The position numbers and the translations under genes are program-made. A stretch of 64,000 bases of DNA, from assembly GCF_024807845.1 (NCBI RefSeq), contig NZ_JANUEQ010000001.1:62001-126000 (forward strand), read 5' to 3'. Positions 7,967 through 16,385 of this stretch are shown here, piece after piece. Below the pieces are notes generated by a model. The model searched no databases and was not told the DNA's origin. It saw only the letters and a list, made by a program, of their open reading frames with translations. How positions within the stretch are numbered: the first letter of the stretch is position 1; every line of letters begins with the position of its first letter. This stretch comes from Klebsiella sp. BIGb0407 (lineage in GTDB: Bacteria > Pseudomonadota > Gammaproteobacteria > Enterobacterales > Enterobacteriaceae).

Positions 7967-8710
7967 AGCGAGGAGCTGGCACCACATGTCTGATGTCAGC
8001 AGGTTTGACGAGCATTCCATTCATCACGGGTTATTTCCCAAAGTTCAGAATCCAGAAGACCGCTAACATATTCTTGCTTAATGGTTTTTATAAGCCGCAT
8101 TCCGCTACTGACTGAAATACGCTGTGAGCGGCTGTTAACCGCAGCCTTAGGAGCGCGTAACACCTGTTTATTTAAAATATTAAACCAGTAATCCGTAGCA
8201 GCAATACTGGCCTCACGCATGAAGCCTTGTCCCTGATATTCCGGAGCGAGCCAGAATCCGCGATTATTATCTTCAACATCGTACAAGCAGATTAATCCCA
8301 TGAGTTTGTCGGGTGTTTCAAGGCTTCTGATAGTCCAGAACCATGCAATTCCTTTCGCTATATCAGGCAGCGCAACGTTATTGACGTAATGCTCCGCACC
8401 ATTCTCTGGATAAGACCAGGGAACAGATGCCACCATGTAACGAACAATTTCCCAGCGAGGATAGAGCGCCTGGATCTGCTGAGCATCTTCGGCGACTAAT
8501 GGTTTTAATAGCAGCCGTTCTGTTGTAAGTATTGGAATTCGCATAGGTGATTATCCTTATTGATCGATGTATTCCTAATCAGGTTCTGGTTACCTTACGA
8601 ATAATGTACACCTACAGCCATCTTTTACATCTTATAAGGATGATTAATGTGACTTAAGGCCCCACAGCAGACAAGCACGTGGCGCTGAAGGTTTGCTGAG
8701 AGCGAGGAGC
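7967..8710. repeat. Long direct repeat, copy B (carries GNAT gene)
   Basis: About 744 bp, near-identical to 1025-1713 over the GNAT gene. It is flanked by an exact 10-bp direct repeat, AGCGAGGAGC, at 7967-7976 and 8701-8710. Relative to copy A it carries about 55 extra bp near 8604-8662, upstream of the gene. The 10-bp repeats resemble a target duplication or recombination seam. Confidence 0.85.
7996..8544 (-). CDS. GNAT N-acetyltransferase, RimJ/RimL type (copy B)
   Basis: 182-residue twin of the gene at 1054-1602. Residues from about 46 to 180 are almost unchanged, and the acetyl-CoA loop YQGQGF is intact. The changes are mostly in the first 45 residues (for example ILTT preceded by RIP rather than RTS, QQIQALYPR rather than LQIQKLYPR) and the last two residues. 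Both copies look functional. The differences at the ends with an unchanged middle fit gene conversion between two older copies. Confidence 0.85.
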   Translation of the reverse strand: MRIPILTTERLLLKPLVAEDAQQIQALYPRWEIVRYMVASVPWSYPENGAEHYVNNVALPDIAKGIAWFWTIRSLETPDKLMGLICLYDVEDNNRGFWLAPEYQGQGFMREASIAATDYWFNILNKQVLRAPKAAVNSRSQRISVSSGMRLIKTIKQEYVSGLLDSELWEITRDEWNARQTC

Positions 8711-9077
8711 AGCCCTTCGTGCTCAAGTCGCCATAGATCATACTTACAATGTCGTGTATCAATTTACTGGGAACCGGTCACTGGAAATGTCAGGTTACTT
8801 CCGACCTAGATTAGGTGAATATGAATATTTCATTCCTCACTCAAATTATGATATAAGAGTTACTCTAATGGGTAAAATGCCTAGATTTGTTTGTAAAATA
8901 TTAATTCATCAAAATGTGTTAACAGCACTATTTTGGTTAGCTATGCACTCTGGACGTTATAGCCTTGGCGATGGCAAGTTGACTCGCGAAAGAAAGTAGT
9001 TATGGGAACACTAAACTTTGATTTCTCACAGCCTAAAATTATTTTTAACCCCTTAATTTTATCAAAGGCAGGAAGTT
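8711..9077 (+). other. Intergenic region with a doubtful 81-codon frame
   Basis: A GTG-initiated frame at 8754-8999 encodes 81 residues with no recognised domain and no ribosome-binding site. It may be a decayed gene. The rest holds only the upstream region of the DUF4238 gene (ribosome-binding site GGAAG before ATG 9078). Confidence 0.25.
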
Positions 9078-10169
9078 ATGGCGTCGAATAAGAATCAACA
9101 TTTCGTACCACAATGCTATTTAAAACGTTTCTCTAATGAAAACTCTAACAGCTCAATTTGTCTTTATAATTATGACAGGAGGTTTTTTGTTGCGAATGCA
9201 TCTATAAAAAGTCAATGCTCTAAAAACTACTTTTATGGTGAGGACCTAAAACTAGAAAAAACTCTTCAACCAATTGAGGGGGAATATTCAAATCTTGTGA
9301 AAAGGATTGTCAGTCCCGGATATAAGTTAAACGAAGAAGATTCTGATTTTTTGCTGGATTTTTGACTGCTGCAACATATGAGGACTGAGGCTGCGTCTAA
9401 GAGATATGTCGAAATTGTTGAGGGTATGTCCGATAAGTTTGGGATAGATGATTTTAAGGTTGAACTTGATGAAACCGTTCTTGAATCAATGAAGTCGTTT
9501 ATTTATACACGTCATATCATAAAGGATATGAAGGTGTGTCTTATTAAAAATAAATCAAAAAAAAGATTTTATACCTCAGATAATCCTGCCATACACACTA
9601 ATAAATGGTATTTCATTGATGAAAGAGCCAGAGGAATGTCTTATGGTTTGGGTTCAGCAGGAAATCTATTTCTACTTCCATTGACTCCCTATGTATTGAT
9701 GGTTTGTTATGACTCTGATGTATATGATTTAAGGCCAAGTAATGGTTGGGTTAATACTAAAAATGGAAGGGATGTAGACTGTTTTAATTATTTCCAGTTA
9801 CTGGCTTGCAATGGTAATGTTTACACTGGAAATAATTCCGACAAGGTAGATATTGAAATTTTGCATAAGGATGTCGAGTCGATTAAATCGCCAGTAAAAT
9901 TCAAAATTAATTACGCGATTTTTGTTAATGATGAAAATGGTTATGAACGTTATAAGGTTGTTGACAGAAATGAAGCCGGAGAGCATACAAAAGCATTAGT
10001 GCATACCCAGTCGATCAGAACATACCCTCCTGAATGGCCAATACAGATTAGATGGAAAAATAAAGGCTTCGTTATGGGCAATGGAAGTGGTATCGGTTAT
10101 ATTAGACAATTCATTGCCGAATTCAAACATGCTGATATAAAAGATTTTAAGAAAATAAATGTTCGTTAG
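9078..10169 (+). pseudogene. DUF4238 protein interrupted by an in-frame TGA
   Basis: One continuous reading frame of 363 codons, broken only by TGA at 9363-9365. The N-terminal 95 residues carry the DUF4238 opening NQHFVPQCYLKRF and KSQCSKNYFYG. The frame after the TGA continues directly with LLQHMRTEAASKRY, the expected next segment. The second part has its own Met (9378) but no ribosome-binding site. Function of DUF4238 is not established. The base after the stop is C (TGA-CTG), a context known to be leaky in bacteria, so low-level read-through is possible. A nonsense mutation is the simpler reading. AT-rich, unlike the core genes. Confidence 0.75.
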
Positions 10170-10310
10170 TAAATTCACAGGGTATTAATACAAAACTATT
10201 TATAATAGGTTTGCTTAAAGGGACATATTGTCGAATTTTTCTCTGGGACGTGAATCACTATATGAACTATGGCCTGCTCCCAACAAAGTAACATAGCGTG
10301 ATGTAAGCAC

Positions 10311-10332
10311 GTTCCGCTCCTGGCACAGGGCT
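10311..10332. repeat. Dispersed TGGCACAG palindrome, copy 1
   Basis: TTCCGCTCCTGGCACAGGG followed by a hairpin CAGGGCTG/CAGCCCTG (10326-10347) just past the integrase pseudogene stop. The same block follows the second integrase pseudogene near 11593. Confidence 0.55.
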
Positions 10333-10353
10333 GCTGTTACAGCCCTGATAGCC

Positions 10354-10957
10354 TTAAACTTCAATCGACTCAGAGATCTCTAACGCATCATCGACTTCAA
10401 TGCCCAGATAACGGACTGTGCTTTCCAGTTTCTTATGACCCAGCAAAAGTGTGGATCACCCGAAGATTCTTGGTTTTTTTGTAGATCAGGTAAGGTTTTG
10501 TTCTTCTCATGGAATGTGTGCTGTAAAGCGAATCATCGAGACCAAGCTTTTCAATCCACCCATGAAAAATTCGATTGTATTGCCGGGTTGAAATGTGCTG
10601 GTTAGTCCCAACTCGAGACTGAAACAAGAAGTCTTTACTGTGCAAATTGCCTAGCTTTATCAATGCAGCAACAGCTTCTCTTGTCCCTTTGGTTATCTCA
10701 AATTGCACAGGGCTACCGGTTTTCTGTTGCAACACCGTTGCTCTGTTTGAAACAGAGCTACCATATGCAATATGAGAAACTTTTAGCTTAACTAGATCAC
10801 AGCCCCGAAGTTTACTGTCTAGGGCCATATTAAACAGAGCTAAATCGCGCGTTTTACCATCCAGTTCAAGTCGGATCCGGATACCCCAGATATGAGATAT
10901 CTGAAGTGGTCTTTTTTGGCCTATGATACGGTTTTTGTTCCACGGTGACGTGTTCAT
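10354..10957 (-). pseudogene. Minimal tyrosine integrase, frameshifted (copy 1)
   Basis: From ATG 10957 the frame encodes a short XerC/phage-type catalytic domain with no separate N-terminal arm-binding domain. Catalytic landmarks are the first Arg (SKLRGCDLVKLK) and HSMRR. One extra base near 10452-10455 shifts the frame after NLRVI. In the +1 frame the expected end follows: LLLGHKKLESTVRYLG, with the box-II His and the nucleophile Tyr, then a stop at 10354-10356. A corrected protein would be about 200 residues. The intact version of this C-terminus is visible in copy 2. A TTG codon at 10963 precedes the ATG but is an unlikely start. Confidence 0.8.
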
Positions 10958-10993
10958 ACTCAAATCTCCTTCAATGTAGGAGACTTGAGTATG
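10955..10993 (-). promoter_or_regulatory. Start-codon hairpin of the integrase gene
   Basis: Arms 10955-10970 and 10978-10993 are 16 bp each with a 7-nt loop; on the RNA only one pair is G-U. The right arm in the transcript contains both the Shine-Dalgarno AGGAGA and the AUG. If transcribed from upstream, translation initiation would be hidden in the stem. As DNA it is also a near-perfect palindrome that could be an operator. Confidence 0.6.
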
Positions 10994-11047
10994 GTTGTCC
11001 CTTATGAGCGAGGAACGGAAGTTTTAGCGTATTTAAACCAGTACTAG

Positions 11048-11470
11048 CTATCCCAGGTTGAGTTTTATCAGCGTTAAGTTCTGAATTCCTGCCTCTGGGA
11101 AATCAGGCAGGCTCATCTGTAATTTGTAGCCTTGCTTTTCATAAAAGGGCTGAGCCTGAAAACTGAACGTTTCAACCAGTGCATATCGGCAGCCAGTTCT
11201 CACCCCTTCCTGTTCAGCCAGGTTGAGTAATTTGCTTCCAAGTCCTGAGCCTCTGGCATCTTCATTTACCCATAGGTAATCTATGCAAAGCCACAGGCCT
11301 TTCGTGGTGGCAATAAGACCTCCAGCCATTACACCTGAATCATTTCTGCAAAAAACGCCAAGATCCCCCCAGGATTTGGTTTTTACATACCGACGGTTAA
11401 ACCCTCGCAATCCTTCCAGTAGCTCAGCTTTAGCAGTTTCGGTAATTTGTTCAGAAATTTCGATATTCAA
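11048..11470 (-). CDS. GNAT N-acetyltransferase
   Basis: 140 residues from the TTG at 11470, giving (M)[17 protein letters not shown]. This start is preferred over the ATG at 11515 because AAAGGAAG lies at good spacing before the TTG and family members begin at this point. The acetyl-CoA loop is [11 protein letters not shown], and the C-terminal [16 protein letters not shown] is the usual GNAT alpha4-beta7 region. Substrate unknown. The gene lies exactly between two copies of the integrase pseudogene, as though carried between them. Confidence 0.8.
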   Translation of the reverse strand: MNIEISEQITETAKAELLEGLRGFNRRYVKTKSWGDLGVFCRNDSGVMAGGLIATTKGLWLCIDYLWVNEDARGSGLGSKLLNLAEQEGVRTGCRYALVETFSFQAQPFYEKQGYKLQMSLPDFPEAGIQNLTLIKLNLG

Positions 11471-11592
11471 GTTGCATCTTCCTTTGAATTGCAGATGTTG
11501 AGAATCATTATACATACTGAGTTTAAATCTGTTCCTCCTTTCAACTGCGTGAGTTGGTTATCGAAGAACCTACACGTCCTCTCCCTGTTATC

Positions 11593-11614
11593 GTCCGCTA
11601 CTGGCACAGGGCTG
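11593..11614. repeat. Dispersed TGGCACAG palindrome, copy 2
   Basis: GTCCGCTACTGGCACAGGG followed by the CAGGGCTG/CAGCCCTG hairpin. It is part of the segment shared with 10311-10352 downstream of the other integrase copy. Confidence 0.55.
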
Positions 11615-11634
11615 CTGTTGCAGCCCTGATAGTC

Positions 11635-11910
11635 TTAGACTTCAATCGACTCAGAGATCTCTAACGCATCATCGACTTCAATGCCCAGATAACAGACAGT
11701 GCTTTCCAGTTTCTTATGTCCTAACAGAAGTTGGATCACCCTGAGATTCTTAGTCTTCTTATATATCAGGTAAGATTTGCAACATCTGATACTTTGAGTT
11801 TTATCAGATCACAGCCCCGAAGTTTACTGTCTAAAGCCATATTGAATAGAGCTAGATCACGTGTTTTACCTTCCAGTTCAAGTCTTATCCGAATCCCCCA
11901 TATATAAGAA
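11635..11910 (-). pseudogene. Tyrosine integrase with internal deletion (copy 2)
   Basis: The N-terminal part reads YIWGIRIRLELEGKTRDLAL through to KLRGCDLIKLKVSDVA. It then jumps at about 11775-11781 to the segment YLIYKKTKNLRVIQLLLGH...STVCYLGIEVDDALEISESIEV and stops at 11635-11637. About 290 bp are missing relative to copy 1, including the HxxR motif, and the junction changes frame. The 5' end is also truncated. The C-terminus is uninterrupted and gives the reference for the frameshift in copy 1. Confidence 0.8.
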
Positions 11911-12037
11911 GCGGACATCTATTTCATCATGATATGAGGTAAGGAGTTCCAACTGGCTGTCATCAGAGAATGATAAGGATTTTTTTAAGTACTGAAAGCA
12001 GCCAGCTGTTTATTGAAATTAAGAAAATAATGCTCAG

Positions 12038-13024
12038 TTAATCCGGCAAACGGCTAAATATGGCACCAGACTGAACAAGTCGCGATAGCATCAGCTCGGG
12101 ATCAATCATTTGAGAGGTGAGATACAGACCTGGGATACCCTCGCCCTGCAGAAGGGATTCGATTCCAACTGCCACGCCTGTTGCGGTAAGGTAAGCCTGT
12201 CCTTCAGGATGCGTCAGCTGGAATCTTATCATACCTTCTTGACCATCATTGAAAGTCCCCTCTATCTCGTAAATAATTTCGACAGATGGTTTTTTACTGT
12301 GACGGCTGCCATGCGATTGGCCAAGCGCAAAATCAACCCTCACTGAGGTGGCGCCAGTGGCGTACGCAAGTTCTGCTGCATCAAATCCTGGGAAACTTGT
12401 ACCTGTGAAAGCAAATCCATCTTCCAGTGTATATTCCTTCTCCTCTTTTCCATTGCTCGGAACTATCCATTGAGAATCTTCGAGCAACAAACCTGCTTCC
12501 TTCTGCGAAAAGTCACCAGAATCTGCTTGACTGGCAGGCCCGCCCAGATCGTTTTCATCCATTAAAGAACCGACCCGAACGCTATGCACTTGCTGAAAAT
12601 ATCTTGAACAATAAGCACCAGCAGAGATAACGATGCCTGCAAAACTCGTATCCAGAACGAGCACCCTGCTATCGGGATTCGTAAGATACAGTGTCAACTT
12701 TGGGGCAATATGATTCAACTGTGTTGCGATGCTGGTATAGGGAATACGATGTTTGATTGCATACTTTGCAGGATTGGTGGAAAGGTCGTTGGTTAAAACA
12801 GCAATACCACTGAATTCTAAGTTAGCATCTATACCCAAATCTTCCCGTCGTGTATCGACAGCAATACCCGTTGTATTAGTAAATGATTTCGCGGAGTTGC
12901 AGGCTTTATCCGCATCTCGTCCTGCAATAACTATCGGGAGCTGTGGAAGAAACTGATTCAACAATGAAACAAGGTGTGAACCAACAATCCCATATCCACC
13001 AATGATAAGGAAGGGCTTAAGCAT
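12038..13024 (-). CDS. Saccharopine-dehydrogenase-like NAD(P)-binding protein
   Basis: 328 residues with an N-terminal Rossmann motif FLIIGGYGIVGSHL (GGYGIVG at 9-15) followed by a strand ending IAGRDADKA, as in the saccharopine dehydrogenase NADP-binding family. The C-terminal ~150 residues lack a distinctive catalytic motif that I can name, so the substrate is unknown. It is encoded 69 bp downstream of a TetR regulator on the same strand and is probably co-transcribed and repressed by it. The ribosome-binding site AAGGA before the ATG lies within the last unit of a 16-bp tandem repeat. Confidence 0.75.
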   Translation of the reverse strand: MLKPFLIIGGYGIVGSHLVSLLNQFLPQLPIVIAGRDADKACNSAKSFTNTTGIAVDTRREDLGIDANLEFSGIAVLTNDLSTNPAKYAIKHRIPYTSIATQLNHIAPKLTLYLTNPDSRVLVLDTSFAGIVISAGAYCSRYFQQVHSVRVGSLMDENDLGGPASQADSGDFSQKEAGLLLEDSQWIVPSNGKEEKEYTLEDGFAFTGTSFPGFDAAELAYATGATSVRVDFALGQSHGSRHSKKPSVEIIYEIEGTFNDGQEGMIRFQLTHPEGQAYLTATGVAVGIESLLQGEGIPGLYLTSQMIDPELMLSRLVQSGAIFSRLPD

Positions 13025-13030
13025 AATGAA

Positions 13031-13078
13031 TCCTTAATAAAATGTATCCTTAATAAAATGTATCCTTAATAAAATGTA
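13031..13078. repeat. Three perfect tandem copies of a 16-bp unit
   Basis: Unit TCCTTAATAAAATGTA at 13031-13046, 13047-13062 and 13063-13078, filling the gap between tetR-type and dehydrogenase genes. On the coding strand each copy contains TTAAGGA, so the ribosome-binding sequence is present three times. The unit nearest the ATG is at functional distance. Confidence 0.95.
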
Positions 13079-13093
13079 TCCGTAAAAGCGAAG

Positions 13094-13648
13094 TTACTGC
13101 GCATCTGGTGCAGCCGAGAGGCGACGTAAAGCAGAAATAACACCGGCAAGATCAAGTGGAAAAATATCCATAGTCACGCCCATACAAAGGCCATCAGCTG
13201 CAAGCCTGACTATTTCAAATTCAGGTCGTTCCTCAAATTCTTTACGTTCTTCCAGGATCGTTAAGTACCAATCACGCCAGTACTGACACACCTGTGTATC
13301 AGTCATTGCTGACTTCCACAGAGTAACCATCTCAGGATTGTTAATTGTTGATATTGCAAGTTCGAGATAAGCCCGTGTGAATGCGCCAGTCTGGAAGGGA
13401 TCCGTCTCCATCAAGTGAGTAATTTGAGTTGAATATTCCTCAAGCATCTGTGCATAGACGCAGCTGAGCATTGCCTCTTTACTTGGGAAATGATGAAAGA
13501 ATGCACCTTTGGTAACCCCTGCCATATCGCAGATTGCTTGTACGCTCGTAGTTGAAAGAGAGTCACGCGCTGCCAAGATTCGAGTACATTCGATAAGCGA
13601 AGCCCTGACAAGGGCTGGCTGTTTTTTTCGGGTATGTTTATTTGTCAT
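13094..13648 (-). CDS. TetR-family transcriptional regulator
   Basis: 184 residues. The N-terminal helix-turn-helix lies at about residues 33-61 (TTSVQAICDMAGVTKGAFFHHFPSKEAML), the signature of TetR repressors that respond to small molecules or aldehydes. It heads a two-gene unit with the downstream dehydrogenase-like gene. A near-ideal 28-bp inverted repeat covers the region just upstream of its start, implying autorepression. The start ATG has no clear ribosome-binding site, so the mRNA may be nearly leaderless. Confidence 0.9.
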   Translation of the reverse strand: MTNKHTRKKQPALVRASLIECTRILAARDSLSTTSVQAICDMAGVTKGAFFHHFPSKEAMLSCVYAQMLEEYSTQITHLMETDPFQTGAFTRAYLELAISTINNPEMVTLWKSAMTDTQVCQYWRDWYLTILEERKEFEERPEFEIVRLAADGLCMGVTMDIFPLDLAGVISALRRLSAAPDAQ

Positions 13649-13650
13649 TA

Positions 13651-13678
13651 ATAAAACATACCTACCGGTATGTTTTAT
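13651..13678. promoter_or_regulatory. TetR-type operator
   Basis: AAAACATACC-TACC-GGTATGTTTT (13653-13676), extended by two further pairs on each side: perfect arms around a 4-nt centre, two bases upstream of the tetR-type start codon. A matching half-site, GGTATGTTTA, lies at 13631-13640 inside the gene. Confidence 0.8.
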
Positions 13679-13861
13679 GTCAAATAGTGAATAACGTTTG
13701 CTTATGGCACGAAGCTGATCGACGGAAATACCTATACCTGATATGAGCGAGGCGCGGGCATCAAATTGAGCGGAAAGCCATAGGAAATTTCAGGGCTTCT
13801 ATTCAGGCCAGTCATCGGATTCTGCTGGCCATTATTTAACACGGGAGCATATTCAAAATTA

Positions 13862-15064
13862 TCAGGTCATCGCGACCTTCACTTTTAGTCCAATAACTAG
13901 CGAGGCAAGAAACATTATGCAACCAGCAGTGATGAAAACGCCAGTTACGCCGCTGATACTAAAGAGTAAGCCTCCCAGCGCAGCTCCAGCAGCAATTGAA
14001 GACTGTACTGCTGCGACTACCATACCCCCTGCGGTTTCAGCCTGATCGGGAACGGAACGTGCTACCCAGTTTGACCACGCCACGGGTATGCCACCAAAAG
14101 CCATGCCCCATAATGCAACGAACAATATCAATCCGTTTTCTTCCAGTGGCAATAAAATCATGCACAGTGCTGCCAGACCGACAAGTGCTGGCATCAGTAT
14201 CAGCGTAAAACTCAGACTTCTTTCCATCAGCCAACCGGCCAGTAGCGTCCCGATAAAATTAGCCACGCCGAACCCAAGCAGTATTAAAGACAAATGGTCT
14301 ACATCAAGATGATTAATATTTTCAAGAGCTGGGCGAATATAGGTAAACATCGCATACTGACCAGTATGTGCAATAACACATCCAGTCATTGCGATCGCCA
14401 TTCCTGGGCGGCGAAGCACATCCATGACCGTCTCCGTTTTCATCATTCTGCGCGGAGTCATTCGAGGAAGCGTAAACAGCTGAAAAATGAGTGTCAGCAC
14501 CCCAACTGCGGTTGCAGCGATAAAAGCACTGCGCCAGCCATAAAGCCCACCTAAGTAGCTCCCCAGCGGAATCGAAACCACTGTGCCAATGGCTATGCCG
14601 CTAAAAATAATGGAAAGAGCACGCGGGACGCTTTTTGCAGGAACCAGCCGCATAGCTACGGCAGCAGCCATACTCCAGAACCCCCCCAGTGCGATGCCCA
14701 GCAAAATGCGCATTACAAGCAGAATTGACAGGCTCGATGAAAGTGCCACAAGCAGGTTAGAAGCAATCATTAGCACGGTAAAGCCAAGCAAGACATTTCG
14801 GCGATCATAATTGCGTGTCAGGCGGGGAACCATCAAACCCGCAAACAGTGCCACCACAGCTGTTACCGTCACAGCCTGACCCGCAAGGGCTTCGGTCACA
14901 CCAAGATCGGCGGCCATAGGTGTCAGCAGGCTGGCAGGAAGATATTCTGCAGTCAGCAACCCAAACACCCCCATGGTCAGTGAAATAACAGCCATCCATG
15001 CGGATTCTTTCGGTTCTGAACTGCTGAGACTAGCGGATAAAACTTCAGTTACTTCATTTCTCAT
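13862..15064 (-). CDS. MFS efflux transporter, NepI-like
   Basis: 400 residues with twelve predicted membrane segments. The first segment region EYLPASLLTPMAADLGVTEALAGQAVTVTA and the following RNYDRRNVLLG (motif A) resemble E. coli NepI (YicM), a purine ribonucleoside exporter of the DHA1 group. Similarity is clear but not close, so only the family is called. It is divergent (61 bp) from an AraC-type regulator that probably controls it. Confidence 0.8.
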   Translation of the reverse strand: MRNEVTEVLSASLSSSEPKESAWMAVISLTMGVFGLLTAEYLPASLLTPMAADLGVTEALAGQAVTVTAVVALFAGLMVPRLTRNYDRRNVLLGFTVLMIASNLLVALSSSLSILLVMRILLGIALGGFWSMAAAVAMRLVPAKSVPRALSIIFSGIAIGTVVSIPLGSYLGGLYGWRSAFIAATAVGVLTLIFQLFTLPRMTPRRMMKTETVMDVLRRPGMAIAMTGCVIAHTGQYAMFTYIRPALENINHLDVDHLSLILLGFGVANFIGTLLAGWLMERSLSFTLILMPALVGLAALCMILLPLEENGLILFVALWGMAFGGIPVAWSNWVARSVPDQAETAGGMVVAAVQSSIAAGAALGGLLFSISGVTGVFITAGCIMFLASLVIGLKVKVAMT

Positions 15065-15125
15065 AGCGCACTCTTTTCAGGAAAAATTCAGGTTTCAAGT
15101 CTAGAGTTGAGAGGCTGGACGATCT

Positions 15126-16139
15126 ATGATGCCACATCCTGATTTTTTACCCGAAACGCCGGAACTATATGTGAAGAAACAATTTGCTCTGTCATCCGAA
15201 CTCATCAGTGAACTACTGCTTGAAATGCGCCTGCGCGGTGTGCAGTACCGCCGTTTACAGACTGGCTCTGAGTTTGGTGTTGGTTTTAGCAATAGACCGG
15301 GTCATGCCTATTTTCATTACATTGCTGTGGGAACTTCTCTGCTTCGTACAAACGATGGTGCGCTTCACGAGCTGAAAGCCGGAAGCATGGTATTTATGCC
15401 ACAGGGTGAGGAGCATCAACTTATATCGGATGTCGGCTGTGCCATTCAGCATATCGATACGTTAGGCTCAGCGCCTTTAGGCGAGGCTGTGAGCGGAATC
15501 AATACCTGTCCCAGTACGCATCCGACTCCCAGCACAGTTCTGTTTTATGGCTGCATGGAGTTCAATCTCGGTGGAATGCAGGGCCTGGGTAAACTGATGC
15601 CGCAAGCCATAGTGGTTGAAGCGAACGAAAAGATATATCCGGGGCTGGTTCCCATTCTGGGCGCAATGAAATTTGAAATCTGTTCCGGACGCGCGGGCTT
15701 CGCGGGCATTCTGGCACGTCTGGCAGAAGTGGCTGCTGCTATGATTGTGCGTGGATGGATTGAAAACGGCAGCGAAAATGCCGCTGGTCTTATCGCTGCG
15801 CTACGTGATCCGCGGCTTGCCCGTGCGATTCTGACTATCCATCGCGATATAAGTCGGGAGTGGTCTGTTGCTGAGCTTGCTGCCCAGTCTCATGTGTCAC
15901 GTTCTGTTTTCGCTGAACGCTTTACATCAATCATTGGGATACCTCCCCAGCGCTATGCAAGGGAAGTGCGAATGCGCCTCGCTGGTCACTGGATTGTTCA
16001 CGATAAGATCTCAATCGACACGGTAGCGTTACGTCTCGGCTATGCCTCACAGGCAGCATTTAGCAGAGCTTTTAAGCGCATCAATGGATATCCGCCGGGC
16101 GCTATGCGAAACAACCAGCCAAAAGCGATTCATAATTAA
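15126..16139 (+). CDS. AraC-family regulator with AraC_binding_2/cupin_6 domain
   Basis: 337 residues. The N-terminal ~200 residues form a cupin-like sensor (FHYIAVGTSLLRTNDGALHELKAGSMVFMPQGEEHQL). The C-terminal ~100 residues hold the double helix-turn-helix (VAELAAQSHVSRSVFAERFTS; VALRLGYASQAAFSRAFKRINGYPPG). This is the usual regulator type next to MFS exporters or short-chain dehydrogenases. The divergent MFS gene is the expected target. Start choice between ATG 15126 and ATG 15129 is open. Confidence 0.85.
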   Translation: MMPHPDFLPETPELYVKKQFALSSELISELLLEMRLRGVQYRRLQTGSEFGVGFSNRPGHAYFHYIAVGTSLLRTNDGALHELKAGSMVFMPQGEEHQLISDVGCAIQHIDTLGSAPLGEAVSGINTCPSTHPTPSTVLFYGCMEFNLGGMQGLGKLMPQAIVVEANEKIYPGLVPILGAMKFEICSGRAGFAGILARLAEVAAAMIVRGWIENGSENAAGLIAALRDPRLARAILTIHRDISREWSVAELAAQSHVSRSVFAERFTSIIGIPPQRYAREVRMRLAGHWIVHDKISIDTVALRLGYASQAAFSRAFKRINGYPPGAMRNNQPKAIHN

Positions 16140-16251
16140 CATACTGAAATTATGAGTATTATTTATTAATTTCTGTGCTGAATTCTGCATATGACACTGA
16201 GAACTGAGCATAAAATAATCTTCATCAATTAACGTATCGCATTTTCACTAA

Positions 16252-16275
16252 TGTCCGTTTCTGGCACGGAGCGGA
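16252..16275. repeat. Dispersed TGGCACAG palindrome, copy 3
   Basis: TGTCCGTTTCTGGCACGGAGCGGA, with half-sites TCCG and CGGA around TGGCAC. A second small hairpin (GTTCGCTCTGAGCGAAC) and an outer GCGGACGT follow to about 16322. Confidence 0.55.
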
Positions 16276-16344
16276 AAAACACAGGGTGCTGAACGTTCGC
16301 TCTGAGCGAACAGCGGACGTCGGTGATTAGCCTCTTTACACAGA

Positions 16345-16384
16345 TTACAGATGCAGCCGCTAATATAAGCGGCTGCATCTGTAA
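16345..16384 (-). terminator. Hairpin after the panB-like gene
   Basis: Perfect 16-bp arms (16345-16360 and 16369-16384) with an 8-nt loop, beginning one base past the panB-like stop codon. No T-tract follows on the minus strand, so it may act as an mRNA-stabilising 3' structure rather than an intrinsic terminator. Confidence 0.6.
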
Positions 16385-16385
16385 C

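Noticed and set aside
1600-8760. Integron attC sites between GNAT genes
   Set aside because: Some RYYYAAC-like strings occur (for example GTTTAAC near 7958) but no paired core sites with the proper symmetry, and no integron integrase.
10433-10963. Intact short integrase of 176 residues
   Set aside because: The C-terminus HTFAGS results from a one-base insertion; the true end follows in the next frame and matches copy 2.
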